DNA of 64,000 nucleotides from Centrapalus pauciflorus (taxonomy: Eukaryota > Streptophyta > Magnoliopsida > Asterales > Asteraceae): positions 181,263 through 245,262 of the forward strand of contig JAANYP010004250.1 in NCBI GenBank assembly GCA_020465985.1, given 5' to 3'. The notes below the pieces were generated by a model. That model saw nothing but the letters and a program-made list of their open reading frames with translations, was not told where the DNA came from and ran no database searches. Positions 34,601 to 47,064 of the stretch are shown in pieces (within the stretch, counting starts at the first letter, position 1; the number at the start of each line of letters is the position of its first letter). The position numbers and the translations under genes were made by a program.

Positions 34601-37600
34601 ATGCCCAGGGATCCACCAACACTGCAAAATGGAAAATGTACACACAATTAGAGGTGGCACTTTCAGCTGATTTATAAACTGCAAAAGACAGGACATGTAG
34701 CATAGAAATGTAACGGATCAAATATTTTAAGAAAGGTAGCTAAAAGTGAACATGTCAAAGGTCACCAAACATGTATTCAAATGTTTACAAATTACAAACA
34801 TCATACGTCGTGTTGTTAAAAAAAATAGATTGTATTTTTATGGTATAGTTTTGCCAATCATATTTAGTAGGGCATATTAAGGAATAACAAAAAATACAAA
34901 AGTTAACAATAAAGGTAATGTGAAATTTTTTACGCCAAGAAAGATAACACAAAAATCAAATTGACAAAAAAAGGGTATTGATGACCAATTAAGAAGGTAA
35001 ATTTTTAATTTTATGTTCCCTTTTTTGGTAAAATAATAATATTTGATCATCTTTCTTGGCCTAAAGTTTGAATTTCATGTCCTTTCTCGGCCAAAATAGA
35101 ATTTTACATTACCTCTCTCGGCCAAAAAAATTTTACAATACCTTTATTGTCAAATTTTGTATTTTATATTACCTTTCTTGGTAATTTTCCCTATTTAGTA
35201 CATTAATTTTTATTAGAAATTTAAAATATGAACAAAGTGTCAATCAACCTGACCGACCAATTGACCCAAATTTAGATTATTCATTTTGAGCCGAATCAAT
35301 TTTGATTGTGTTACCCAATCTGTCTGACCTGCCTGCTTTCTCACCTAACTCTACACACAATGTTCATGACGTTGTAGTAGATATGATAACATAAAAAGTT
35401 GACATTTGTATCATACCTGGTCGTGGTTCCACTACGGTCCAACTTCTGCATGAGAAGTGCTCGAGAACGTGCATTCAAAGACTGAAAATCAATGGATAAA
35501 ATTTAAAGTAAGCAAGCAGGACCTGATAAAGATGATACTAACCTTGATGAGTAACTAAAGAACAATCTAGAACTATTCCTGAAACTCCTCCATAATATGA
35601 ACAATTTCCTTCTTTAGAAAAAAATGTCTCATAAAAGTTCAATAAGGCAAATAACAATTACTAACCAATCCGCCGCCTTCATCATCATCTAAATCACCAG
35701 GATTTACACCCATATCTTGCATTCCAGACTGATCAGTAATTGCAGACACCTGCATTCATAGTTACAATATCACAAAAAGGAACCAGTAGATCAACAATGT
35801 GCATCCTCACGACCTCACCCTTCAATCACACAAATATCTTAGAACTTAAACTTAATAAATTAACTAAAAGAACATATTATCTGAACTCCATAGTTTAAAG
35901 GTGGATTCAACTAACCAATACAACAATGTCAATTTGGGGTGCATTTGATTTTAAAAAACAAGTAAAATGGATATAATAGAAAAAAATGCAGCTAAGAAGG
36001 AAAGGGTTAAACAATTCAAAAGTCACCAAAAGTATATTAAGATATTTACAAACCTCATAAATAGATTTTTTTAACAAAATACTTTTTTATTTAAAGACAG
36101 TGATTATTTGTTTAATTTTAAACAAATCGGACAAAAAATGTTGGGGGTTAACACAAGTACACAACCCATTCCACCTCTTCGATCCATACCAGATACATCC
36201 ATCATTCCATCCTATCAATGGTGAACAGGTAAACTATTCACCTGATACCAAAAGCCACAATGGAAGAAACATGACAATGAACTTGGAAACCCAATTCCCA
36301 ATTTAACAAATTTCATGGAAAAATAACTTATCAACTTGTAAGCTAAGTCATGACGGTTGAACTTGTACCTTCATCATTCGACCTGCAATCTCCAACTGTC
36401 CATTTAAACTCTGTGCAGCCCTGGCATCTTCAAGACGTGCAAACTGAATAGTGGAAAAATGGGTATGTTTGCAATTAAGCTCATAATAACAAGTGCTGCG
36501 CCAGATTAACCTTTTGGAAGATAATTAAGATGATATACAAGATCGTACTAGAACCAGATTAAGCAGCATATTGGTCTATTGAGGCCAATCAAAGGTTAAG
36601 GATATAGTGAAGTAAGCTCACCTGAATAAAACCAAAACCTTTACAATTACCGGTTTCATCAGTGGGCAACTGGACCAGCTCTACAGTGCCAAATGATTCA
36701 AACACCTGAACAGCACATGAAACTAAATTGTAAATCCATTCATCAGAAAGTAGAAGCACATCAGACTAAAAATATTTGAATACACTTTGTAGTATAATGG
36801 TCATTTATGTCAGAAGTGACTAAAATCAAACACGGTTTTGTAAGTTTAGCAAATAGGTGTTTACAGAAAACACATATTGATGTAGGTGGAGCATTTAACA
36901 AGAATGTTGTTACTCTATGACCTTATAAATGACTACTAGACAAAGTTTGCCAACCAATGAAAATTAAACATTGCTAAAATGAATTAATTAATTAATATTC
37001 ACAATAAACTGGCGGACGTGTCAAACCTGACGAAGTTGGTCTTCCTTCATATTGTAATGCAGATTGCCAACATATAGTTTTCTAGCTCCCCCTGCATATG
37101 CTCCTGTACCGCCTGCAACTCCAGCAACAGTTGCTGTGGATTGTACAAGATTTTTTTCAGCTTCTGATGGCTTAACCATCACTGGTTGACCAAGAAGAGG
37201 CTGACCAGAGAGTGCTATTGCCATAGGGACAGACATTGCATCATAAAATTCAATGTACCTGAAAATCTCTAGATTAGAAGATAGAATAACGTTCCAATAA
37301 TGAAGAAACATTAGAATATTGCAAGTTCCAATTTTTGGTTGCTTGTTCTTAATTTGCGATTAAAGGATAACAGGATTGAAAAGATTTAATAATACAAGAG
37401 TTGGAACATTTTTCGGCAAAATTGAGAGTGAAGTAGGAATGAAGAGAAGAACTTCCTTGATATTCTTGATTTGGAGATTTTTAATAGTGCTAACTTTTTA
37501 CAACCCAATTACATGAAACGAACCAATTCGGGTTGAATTTTATTGATTATGGGCGAAAAGTCACCAAAAGTGGATTCAAATATTTACAAACCTCCTAAAT

Positions 37601-40600
37601 TGTTTCGTTTTATGAAAAAAGAAAAATAATAATAACATAGTTTTTGTAATCACATTTAAGTGATTTAACTATTTGTAAAAATTTAAAAAAATAAAATAAA
37701 ATCAATGGACAAAAACTGTTGGCAAATCAACCCAACCCACCTGACCTGCCCATTTTGTCATCTCTAATATTTAACTTCAAGAAGAAGGAAGCAAGTTTCA
37801 AGGATGTAAAAAAGTTGCAAGTAAGGCTTCCATTTTCGGTTATCATTGTCCAGCATTTCACCTGCTCGTAACTTTTCAATGGGAAGACTGCAGCAATATA
37901 TCTTATTGATAGGCTTATTTTCTCAAGTCTCAGACATTTAAATGTAGAAATCTGGGATAACAGTTTAAGACCTTGTACACAATGTGTCGTGAAATGTCAT
38001 TGAACCCATAGTTGAATACTCAAGTATGAGAATACTCTCACAACATTAGTTTCAGGATTACTGTCTTTTATGAGTAACCGAATATCACATAATGTCCATT
38101 TTTATCCCTCATTGCAATTCTTGCTTGTTTTTGTTCCTCAATTGTTTTTTAGTTCCCTTGTTGTGAAACTATCGTTTTTAGTTTCAATCTTTTGTCCATT
38201 TCGCATGATGTGGTTATATTAATTCATTGTTTAGTTCCATTATTACAATTTACAAGGTTTCACAATAATGGATTTAAAGGAAAAAATAAAATAAAAATGA
38301 TAGTATCTTGAGAATGGAGTAAAAAGTTACTTGAGGGATAAAAAGTAATAATGATTGCAATAAGGGACTAGAATGGGCGATTTTGATAGTTTATCACCCC
38401 CAAAAGGACAATAACTCTTAGTTTACCAATGTCCTAACAATGAGGACAAAGTGATATTACTGCAAAGCAGAAAAGCATACCCAACCCCTTTAGAGCGTCT
38501 AGAGTTACGGTCCATAATAAGACGTACATCTCGAACCTGAAATCACAAATAATTCTATCAACATTCATAAAGAAAAAAAAAACAAGAACTAAACATTGGC
38601 AGCATGAATCTTGTTCAGTGAATCCACAAAATGAAGGGAGCCACCATATTGTTCCAACGTGTTTTGAGCAAATCAACTAATAGTCATAACAACTACTCAT
38701 TTCACCCATTTTTATATGGGTTGAAATTGCCACCCATAACTTAAAGATATGAAAACATGCCCCATGACTTGTGAAGTCTAATGTGTTGCCAAGAGAACTA
38801 TTCCTTGACCCAGTGTGGGAGTCTGGCAATAAATATACCTCCAATGTAATTGTAAACCCTGACCCGAAATCAATAAGGAATAATGCGGCCGTGTAAGTAG
38901 GTCATTCTTTGACCGAACCATGCATATTCCATGTTCTTCGTTTTCTGTTTCCGTGTTTTACTTTCATTGCTGATATTTCTTACGTGTGTAATCTTGTATT
39001 CTTATGTGATTACCGGTTCCTTTCTCAAGATGACTGACAGAATGCATCAATTAAGAACAAAGACAAAGTATCAAATGCTATACTATTAAGAAACAAGTTT
39101 CTAGAATTGACCTTGCCAGCCCTTGAGAAAAACTCATATACATCTCGTTCATCTGCCTTCAGAGATATCTGTGAGTTGTAGAATGTTAAAATTAACCATG
39201 TATGAATTGGTGGAGGCAGGTGGTTATGTAATATGACTGGATAGAAGTAGTCATCAGAATAGAAGACAAAAACTCAACATGTTACATTACCTGATAGGCA
39301 AAGACAGTCCGCTGATCTCGTTCTGGATCAACTTCAGGCTCTACCACTCCTTCCTTGTCTTTATGCCGCCTGCAGAAAATCAACATTAACAAGTCATTCC
39401 ATCTTGATTCATCTCTATTCTGATGCTAATGAAATACACTATTTTGCAAGCTTTCCCTTCCAATGACTCAGAGCATTTATAAAGTAAGAATAAAATGGAA
39501 CAAAGAACATTCCATAAATGCAATAATTATTCTTCAATATGTGTATCCGAAGGCCAAAACCACATATTAAGTTCTTCAAACAACGAAAATTTAATGTGGA
39601 AGACTGAAATTGCTGCTGCTATATTCAAAAATCTTTGGTTGCATATAGAAAAGAACCGACCTGGAGTACAATAACAAAAAAAAAACAGCAGAAATGACAT
39701 ATGAAACTATGTTATCCAAGGGTTATTGCTATTTTTTAGCAACCAATTATCAAAAATGTCCATTTTAGAGTACACATCAACTATGATGTGTAATCTATTT
39801 AAAGGCCCTGAATTTTCTTTTACCTGAAGTCCCTAAACTTTAATTTTAAGAGTGCAGTTTAGTTACTCGTTAAATCTAAAAACTAAATGTAATTCACATG
39901 AGTGGAACAAAAAAAAAAAAGGTAAGCGTCAGGGACTTAATCTGTACAAAGAGAAAGTTCAGTTGATGGCTTTAAAGAAGAAAAAGGTGTTGAGGGACTA
40001 AAATAAATATTTCTGATGGATGGTTGCTAAAAAATAGCGATAGCCTTAACAGTTATTCCAAATTCTGGCAACAATGAAGGATAGGTTCTGTACCTTTTCT
40101 AAAGAACCTAAGCTTACTTGAACATCAGTTGATATACATGGCAGAGTGACATGATACTACTAATAAATTGGAGTGTATGAAGTATGAACCTGCTAACAGC
40201 TTTCATTTCATGATTAAACATTTCCAAACAGCAGCAACAGACTAGTATTACATACAAAATACATAAAAACAAAACTAAAGCCAGAAGCAGATCCTAACTT
40301 TCATACATCATTAAAAGACCCACTATGAAGCATGTTTTTATTTGACACCCAACTATAAGTTGGCATAGAAAATCCTTGCCATTAACACAAATGACACCTT
40401 CATAATGTGTAAGCCTGAAACAAAGACATTGCTTCTGGAATTTACAGAGTCCAAATCAGCAAGGAAAATAAGTGACTGTATGATGTCATATAGTATAATC
40501 GTAACTCAACTGATTTGATTCGCTTCTAGTTGAGGAGATGTAAAAACTGAACAAACAAATCTAAATCTCACATCCATTATCATATATAAAGACATGATAC

Positions 40601-43600
40601 ATTATTTAAGTACAAAAGGATAAGTAAAAAACAATGACAAAGAAAAAGTAAGAGGCTGTTTTATTCACAGATTCTAACGGACTCTAACAGATAAGGAACA
40701 AAATTTCATTCTCATGTCATGTTTGGTAGTTTAGATGGAAGGAATTGCCCAAAAAATAGCCTTTGCTTTTAATGAATCTACATCCAAGACGGGTGCTAAA
40801 AGAATGTAAATTCCATTCCATTTCCTGTCAACCAAATATGTGATAGATTTGGATTCATTCAGATTCAATTCCTTCCAGATTCCATATCTCTAACAGATTC
40901 CATTCCATCATAAAACAATTTGTGAACCAAACAGCACTTAAAGACCTTATATAGTCTTGATACCATTGACTAGACATCACAAATACAGGTGGGGCAGGTA
41001 ACAAATCAAAAAAGTTTGGAGTCGATACGAGTATCACAATTAAAAAATTATATTATTAATAATAATAACCTAATTTTCATGATTAAAATGATTTAGGAGG
41101 TCCATAAACATTTGAATACACTTCTGGTGACTTTCAACCCATTCAACCAAATTGACATGTTCCCCGGTTTAGCTACTGTTATTCTACTTTACCCATTTGA
41201 CCCGTTATCACTAAAATGCAACCCAAATTGATCGATTTTTATTTTTCATATTGAAAATGGCACCTCTAACAGGCATTCAATAACATACTTAATAGTCAAG
41301 GCAAGTCAACATTTAAAAATTACAATGTGGAGTGTGTGCCACTTGAATGGTGTAAGCTTTTCCATGAACAACTATTGGTGTCATTAGACCTGAAAAGTAA
41401 TAATAGTTATGAAATATAACAGATGGCAAATAATATATCCTGCAAAAGATAAATGGATCTTGTAGATATCCACAAGCAAAGCCTCTGTAAAGCAAAGCCC
41501 ACTACTCCCACACCAGCATTTCTGCAACAGAACAGATATAAATTAAGATGGTGCTAGTCGAGAGGTGGAGGATAATGAAAATCATAACATGACATCATCA
41601 TCACCCTGCCCAAAAGGACCACCAACCCAATCTGGCAATTTCAATCTTTAAAATGGATTCCGAAAAGTCAAAACCCATGACCTGAGCCTGGGTTAGAAGC
41701 CAGAATGATCATCCAAGGATTGCTCTACCACATCTGCGATTTCCCAGAATCTACTGTTCAATATTCTATTCTCAAACAAAAATTGTTCAATATTCATAAG
41801 TCTAGGACACTAAGATATCACAAGTAACTATGCTGCCAGAGAAGAAGTGTTATTCCTATTTTTTAGCAACCATCATACATGTCCATTTTAGTCCACCAGG
41901 CACCAGCACCTTTTTTCTTATCAATCCCTCAACTGTGATAATTTTTTCTATCTCAAGTCCATACGCTACTTTTTTGTTTCATTAATGTAATATTAGGGAC
42001 TTTAGGTAGATACAAAAAAAAAAAGTAAAGCTTAAGAACTTAATATGTACAAAAAAGTTTTAAGGACTTTAGGGGACATATATCATAGTTGAGAGACTTC
42101 AATGAGCAAAACAGATGTTGAGGGACTAACAAGGACATCTGATAGTCGGTTGCTAAAAATAAGAAATAACCCATGAATTCTATGTTGGCACCAACAAATA
42201 TACCACTATGCAACCAAGATATAATAAAAAGGCAGTGGGGTACACACCAAAGGACAAGAAAAAAACAGATTTCCTTCCTAATAAAACGAGCTGCTTTCAG
42301 AAATATGGGAGGAACTCAGTGAGAAATTGAGCTCTCACGATGGTGTCAAGGTTAGCCACTTCCGTTGTTCCAGGATATAATTACATTTGCAATTAATTCC
42401 CACCTGGAAACTTCATAACATAAAAGAACTCAAAGATAAGACTACAAACAGAACTCGTTATGAAGGCTAAAGAGATGTGAATTTGTTAGAATGCAACCAA
42501 GCAGAACTCCCGACCACAAAATGCATCATATCTAGATTTCTAGATTCATGTGAGATATAAAACGATCAAAAGCATAAAAAAAACGAACCAACACAAAAAG
42601 GAAAGGAACATATAGACAAACCTATACTCCATGTAGGGGGGGGGGGGGGGGGGGGGGGGGGAAGAAGCACAAGCATGCAATGACGGTAATATATGGATGC
42701 ACATGAGCACATCACGTTTGGGGAAATCCAAAAGTCAAGTACATGAGCTTTAATGTCAATTAACAAGAACTCCTCAAATATTTTGTGAAAATTTTAAGGA
42801 TCTTAAAGACAACTAAATTTCTTCATGTATATAGAAAGAGCCACATCATCACTGTTGGGTGTTGGCTTACTCAATACCCATGTCATTAAATGATCAAGAT
42901 ACACTGGCTTGCTAAAGCAAACTATCCACCCATAAGGCCAACTGGTACAGAAGGGAATCAAGAACCAAAAGTAAAATATAAAGGAACCAAAAGGCAAAAA
43001 CCAAACCAACCTAAACCAGTTCGGCACCTGTTCAGTCCAACTTGAACCGTGGCCCAGGTTTGGTTCCTCAGTTGTCACTCCAAACCGAGTTTGGCAAACC
43101 CCTAATTTCAAGAGTACAAGACAAATTCATGTGTACCTATTTAGTTACTGTTGGGTGACATAACTCTTTAAAATATATCATCTAGACTTCCTACCAAAAA
43201 ACTTTGACATGTTTAAATATTCTAGCAAAAATCTGACAGAAGGTATGTAAGAACAAACAGATCCTAGATATAAGCATTACACCTCCACCCATCCTGGAAG
43301 GCTGGAACCACAAACCAAGAAAGATGATACAAAAACACCATCAATCTAGACAGCGTCCTAGAGAACTACCAAATAAAGTTAGTGCACACTCCATTCTTGT
43401 CACTACACTTGCACAAAAACTTAATTTTTCTCTATGAAACTATGAATACAATCTATTAATATGACAACTCTAATTGGAGAAATAATCTACTGTTGTGACA
43501 TAATTTTCATAGCAAACAAATGACTAACTTTATGTCAATTTCAAACAATTTGATAGGCCATTAATCCCAGTGAAGAAGGAATCGCTGAAAAGCATTTATG

Positions 43601-44250
43601 CAAGCTTAACATATTAAAACAAGAAATGTAGCACCTGGAATAAGAACATGAAAATGAAAGTACCTGTTTTCCCTATCAGGTTCTTTAACTTCCCTTCCTT
43701 TTTCTTTTTCTTTTTCTCTTTCTCTTTCTCTTTCTCTGTCTCTTTCTCTTTCTTTTTCTCTGTCTCTGTCTTTAAATTCCCTATCACGACTCTTCTCCCT
43801 GTCTCGTTCATTTCTGTGTCTTCCTGACCTCCGCTCTTGTTCTTTCTCATATTCGCGCCCGCGTTCCCTTCTTTCTCTCACACGGTCCGTCTCCCTGTCT
43901 CTATCTCTACCCTTGCCATTCCTCTCCTCCCTGCTCTTATCTTTCTCCTTGTCTCTAGTTTCACGGCTACTCCTTTGTCGGTCTCTATCACTTCTATCCC
44001 CATCCTTTGAAGATGAATGGTGGTGTGAGGAGCCCCTTTCTTTTTCACGGTCGCGCGATTCTTCACCAGACCTTGCACGTTTTGACCTACGATCATCATT
44101 GTTCTTCTCACTTCTATGTCTAGAGCTATGCCTTTGTTCTTTATCTTCATTTCTACCGGTTTCTTCACCACCATTAGCTCTTTCCTCCGACTTTGGTGGC
44201 TCGGGATTTTCCACCATTTTTTCCAAATAATCATATTCATCAAAATCCAT
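31678..44250 (-). CDS. RBM39: RBM39/CC1-like splicing factor, 590 aa, 13 coding exons
   Basis: Nuclear pre-mRNA splicing factor related to U2AF65. Exons (minus strand): 43664-44250, 39291-39369, 39112-39168, 38481-38536, 37027-37258, 36622-36705, 36369-36443, 35666-35749, 35417-35481, 34414-34621, 34244-34332, 32717-32831, 31678-31719. All junctions have AG/GT and the phases agree, giving 1773 nt. Residues 1-34 start MDFDEYDYLEKMVENPEPP; about 35-195 are rich in Arg, Glu, Asp and Ser (RS/RE domain). RRM1 is about 216-290 (RNP2 VFAYQI, RNP1 KGVGYIEF) and RRM2 about 320-397 (LYVGNL, KGFGFIQF). A Gly/Pro-rich linker follows, then a UHM from about 495 (CLLLKNMFDPELE) with the diagnostic Arg-X-Phe (RWF, 565-567), which binds tryptophan-containing UHM-ligand motifs. 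It ends with EAKFPDSV. The length fits the family. Introns are swollen by MITEs. Confidence 0.95.
31798..32164. mobile_element. MITE in the last intron, about 0.37 kb
   Basis: GTTTGGTTTTGCGTT on the left and the inverse GTTTGGATTTGCGTT on the right form the ends. The interior contains repeated CCAAACACTTT and AACGCAAATCC words. The flanks CTAAAGATG (about 31796) and TCAAAGATG (32164) look like a diverged 9-bp TSD. Non-coding. Confidence 0.55.
32287..32576. mobile_element. Mutator-type MITE in the last intron, 290 bp
   Basis: Starts GGGTTTATTATGAAATAAAC and ends AATAAACCC, with arms of about 60 bp (AACATGTT ... GGTTTTTG). A perfect 9-bp TSD, TTTATTTTA, lies at 32278-32286 and 32577-32585. Non-coding. 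Confidence 0.88.
33194..33969. mobile_element. Mutator-type MITE with a second MITE inside, 776 bp
   Basis: The ends are GGGTTTATATTGAAAAAA and its inverse. The flanks are TTTCAAGTA (33185-33193) and TTTAAAGTA (33970-33978), a 9-bp TSD with one change. From about 33347 to 33710 lie arms of a second family (GTTAATATTGAAAAAGCTC, TGATTAAGTCC and inverse TGATCTTGAAAATAG) related to 26483-26799. Hence a nested or recombined pair inside the penultimate intron. Confidence 0.75.
34870..35191. mobile_element. Mutator-type MITE in an intron, 322 bp
   Basis: GGGCATATTAAGG at the left and GGTAATTTTCCC at the right are inverted ends. Inner arms share ACAATAAAGGTA and CCAAGAAAG words. A perfect 9-bp TSD, TATTTAGTA, lies at 34861-34869 and 35192-35200. 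Lies in the intron between exons 34414-34621 and 35417-35481. Confidence 0.87.
38080..38395. mobile_element. probable MITE in an intron, about 0.3 kb
   Basis: Inverted arms: TCCATTTTTATCCCTCATTG on the left and the mirror of CCATTCTAGTCCCTTATTG on the right, with TTTGTTCCTCAATT paralleling TTTTTATCCCTCAAGT. Exact ends and TSD were not resolved. Non-coding. Confidence 0.5.
39720..40050. mobile_element. MITE, about 0.33 kb, GCTATTTTTTAGCAACC family
   Basis: GGGTTATTGCTATTTTTTAG on the left and, inverted, GGCTATCGCTATTTTTTAG on the right, with further matching ATCAAAAATGTCC/ATCAGAAATATTT. The centre has AAGTCCCTAAACTTT-type words. No convincing TSD. Same family as 41855-42175. Confidence 0.68.
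41855..42175. mobile_element. MITE, about 0.32 kb, same family
   Basis: The left arm GTTATTCCTATTTTTTAGC and the inverted right arm GGGTTATTTCTTATTTTTAG continue into ACATGTCCATTTTAGTCC versus AGATGTCCTTGTTAGTCC. The second member of the family in one intron, in the same orientation as far as the near-symmetric ends allow. Confidence 0.65.
42636..42661 (+). repeat. poly-G run, 26 nt
   Basis: Uninterrupted G tract in the large intron of the RBM39-like gene, C-tract on the transcribed strand. Proline- or glycine-rich frames across it are artefacts. The exact length is likely unstable and error-prone in sequencing. Confidence 0.9.
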
Positions 44251-45054
44251 TTGATGATCAGATAAGGGTCGCCAACACTGTTTGGAAAAGAACACACAAT
44301 GCATTTAAGATATTCTGATGGCAATTTGGGTTTAAAAAAAACTAAGGGAATGTTCACTTTAAAATTGTAAAATAACTTGATTTCAAGAACTTAAGGTAGT
44401 TCGTGAACTTCTTTTCATCATGTAATTGCAATTGCTATTACTTCATAAGTTGAATACCCAACATGCCACTATGAAATTTTTGTATAGCCCACATGCGCAC
44501 AACATGAAAACAAAAATCAGGAACAGTCATAAAAAATGTCCTCTGCATTGTCCAGATATACTGGAACTTATATTACCCAGCTGCTAAGTGCAACCTAAAA
44601 GCACTAAGATGGCCTTCTTTGGACAATTTAAACTCTTTTAACCAACATTAAGAACTAAAACGCCATTATAAGGACTGCCAATTTCAAAAAGATTGTTACT
44701 CATCAATTCATGTATGCAGCTTACTCTTCTTTTATGCCAAACCTAATATAGGGAATGTTAATGGTTTGTTTTGAGTTTAAACCCCATGGCAGAAATTTGA
44801 TGCCACGATAACCAGTTTCAATTGTCTGACAAAACCTAATTATGGTTATCATTTTTAATAGCTTAGAGTCGAAATAATTAGATTTGGAGACTCAGGTGAC
44901 AAGTCTCTGTAGTTACTCATTGTTAAGGAAATGTAATACTAATTATCTCTAGCTTTAACCTATTGGTTATAAGATTCTAATTCTTCAACTCGTAAATGTG
45001 TTTGAAAATTCACATCCAAACACCACCTCATCACGGATTTGGTTAACTCTCACA

Positions 45055-45105
<51 letters not shown>

Positions 45106-45600
45106 AGTACTTATTCCAAGTGGTTAATCTAATAAATTATTCCAGATTCCAACCATAAAAAGTCCATTTCCATTTCGAAGTTATAAAACAATCAATTTAA
45201 CCTAACATATCCAACACTACGTTTAAAGAACGTATGAACAAGCAAGCAAGCAAACAAACAAACTTCATAACCAGTACAAATCATCCACATGAGTAAAAAC
45301 CACATCAATCTCGGAAGCAAAGAAACCATATTCTCAAAAACAAAACAGGCAATACAGTACTATTTCAAAACGAAACGAATTTCAATGAAGATAAACTCAA
45401 ATTCTTAGCCCTAAATCAGATGAACATTGACAGTGATCTTAAATTGAGATTGGAAAACAGTGAATTGACCTGAGCCGGAGAAGAGAGGTGACTGCGGATT
45501 GAAATCTTGTTTGAAGTGTTTTTGTGCAAAGGCCCGACAAGCAATAAATAAATCTTCTTCCCGCAAGTTGGAGGAATGAAATATGGGCTCGTCTCCAACG
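44251..45600 (-). other. 5' UTR exons, first intron and promoter region of the RBM39-like gene
   Basis: A short untranslated part of coding exon 1 reaches an acceptor (CCAAACAG) at about 44282. The upstream exon ends at a donor, GGCTCAG/GTCAATT, at about 45472 and extends to roughly 45590, CT-rich on the transcribed strand. The intron between contains a (CA)n run at 45056-45102. I do not see an unambiguous TATA box. Confidence 0.6.
45056..45102 (+). repeat. (CA)n microsatellite
   Basis: About 23 uninterrupted CA units in the first intron of the RBM39-like gene. Confidence 0.95.
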
Positions 45601-45810
45601 ACTGTAAAATTTAGATGGGCCCAACATTTTACCTCTTGAGTCTTGAATTAAAAGCAAATTACAAATTTGCTCGGTTTATTAGAAATTATGAATTAGCTTC
45701 TTTAACTTTAAAATTACACTGTCAATCTTTGTGGTTAAAGTTTTGTTATGGATTTCGTTCTTTGACCATTTAAAATGATCATTTTACCCTTAGTTGATTC
45801 ATAATTATTT

Positions 45811-47064
45811 GGGTAAATTACAAATTTCATCGTTGTGATTATATGCAAATTATGAAACAGGTCATTTTCACATTGAAATTACAAATTTAGTATCTATGGT
45901 TGGCTATTTGTTGTGTTTTTAGTCCTTCCACTAGTCATTTTTTTAGATTTGACAAATTTGCACTTGACATAATTATAAAAATAGGTAATGAACTTTCTTT
46001 TATATAAAGATATATAATAAGAATAAAAAACCTAAAACTCCTTTTTATTTTAATTATTAACAAAGGTTTTTTTTCTTTTTCTTTAAAGAAATATCTCTCT
46101 CTCTCTCTTGTTTCTTCCATTCGATCGCCGCCACCAGCCTCCGGTTAGCCACCCCACCACCACTACCAACCAACCTGGAATCCAACATAAAGCAAAAAGA
46201 GAGAGCAACGATGGAGGACAAATCATCTCCAAACCGAATACAACGAACAAAATCGGATCTAAACTTGAACTGATCCAAAATAGTATACAACTAGCAAAGA
46301 AACTCAAACCAAACCCTTGAACCCAAACTTGAGGCAGGGGGAGAGCAATAAAACATAAGAGAGAGCAACGACGGATGCCAAAAGCTTTGATTGCACCTGA
46401 AGTCGAAAACGAAAACAAAAGGCTCGTGACATAAAACAACTTCTATGAAGATGTGCAACAGCTGAACTTGCTTCCTCCAGATACAGGCTACTGACCAGGA
46501 ACAACAATATTGGTTCCCTTGAGAAGGGTCGAACTCCCCTCCTCTTCCTCATTTGAAACAAAAAGATTTTTTACGAGCTGTTCGATAAATCTCAGTTAGG
46601 ATCGTGAGACAATTCAATTCTACATTTGTTGCCTCAAGGGGCAAACGTTTCCATGAAACACAAGCCTTCCCTTTCAGCAAACTCTTTTTCATCCTCAGTG
46701 GATACATCACGTTGGGGATCCAAGTCAGATTTATTTCCTATAAGAATGATGACAATGTTATCATCAGAGGGAGAGAGAGATTGAGGTATTTTGATTTTTG
46801 AGAAATCCTATTTTAATTATTAAAATAAAAAAACAATTTGGATTTTGGAGTTTTATTATTTAATTCTATGAAGAAAAAAAAAGTTCAATACCTACTTTTA
46901 TAATTATGTCAAGGGTAAAATGGTCATATTTAAAAAATGATTGGTCAAAGTACTAAAAACATTACAAATAACCAACCATAAATATTGAATTTGTAATTTT
47001 GACGTGAAAATAACCTATTCCATAATTTGCATATAACCCTAAGGACGAAAATTGTGATTTGCCC
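45811..47064. mobile_element. Pack-MULE, 1254 bp, carrying a Rab GTPase fragment
   Basis: The ends are GGGTAAATTACAAATTT and the inverse of GGGCAAATCACAATTTT. The inverted arms extend about 190 bp each (matched TATATGCAAATTATG, TATGGTTGG, TTGACATAATTATAAAA). The flanks TAATTATTT (45802-45810) and TAATTATTA (47065-47073) are a 9-bp TSD with one change. The interior (about 46080-46800) is clearly different, GC-richer and gene-derived, with a Rab GTPase piece at 46605-46771. A parallel AAATTACAAATTT arm at 45652-45700 may be part of an older relative. Confidence 0.82.
46605..46771 (-). pseudogene. captured Rab (RABA/Rab11-type) GTPase fragment
   Basis: On the minus strand the frame reads NIVIILIGNKSDLDPQRDVS, then TEDEKEFAEREGLCFMETFA, then Pro and a stop. 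GNKSDL is the G4 guanine-specificity box (NKxD). METFA corresponds to the G5 box METSA. The spacing between them is that of plant Rab11-class proteins. After the stop the nucleotide sequence still resembles EATNVE. No G1-G3 boxes are present, so this is one exon fragment only and cannot make an active GTPase. Confidence 0.78.

Larger units (their letters stand above)
39370..43663 (-). other. 4.3-kb intron of the RBM39-like gene
   Basis: Separates the RS/RE-domain exon from the RRM exons. It holds two related MITEs (39720-40050, 41855-42175), a run of 26 Gs (42636-42661), and a copy of a short dispersed repeat near 41080-41150 (inverse of AAAAGTCACCAAAAGTG), which also occurs near 34760, 36020 and 37560. 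No coding exon is hidden here that I can recognise. Confidence 0.8.

Noticed and set aside
42546..42766. Polyproline frames
   Set aside because: Produced by the 26-nt G run in an intron.
43614..44357. Alternative minus- and plus-strand frames in the RS/RE-rich exon
   Set aside because: Low-complexity codon composition opens every frame; only the frame starting MDFDEYDYLEK continues through phase-matched exons.
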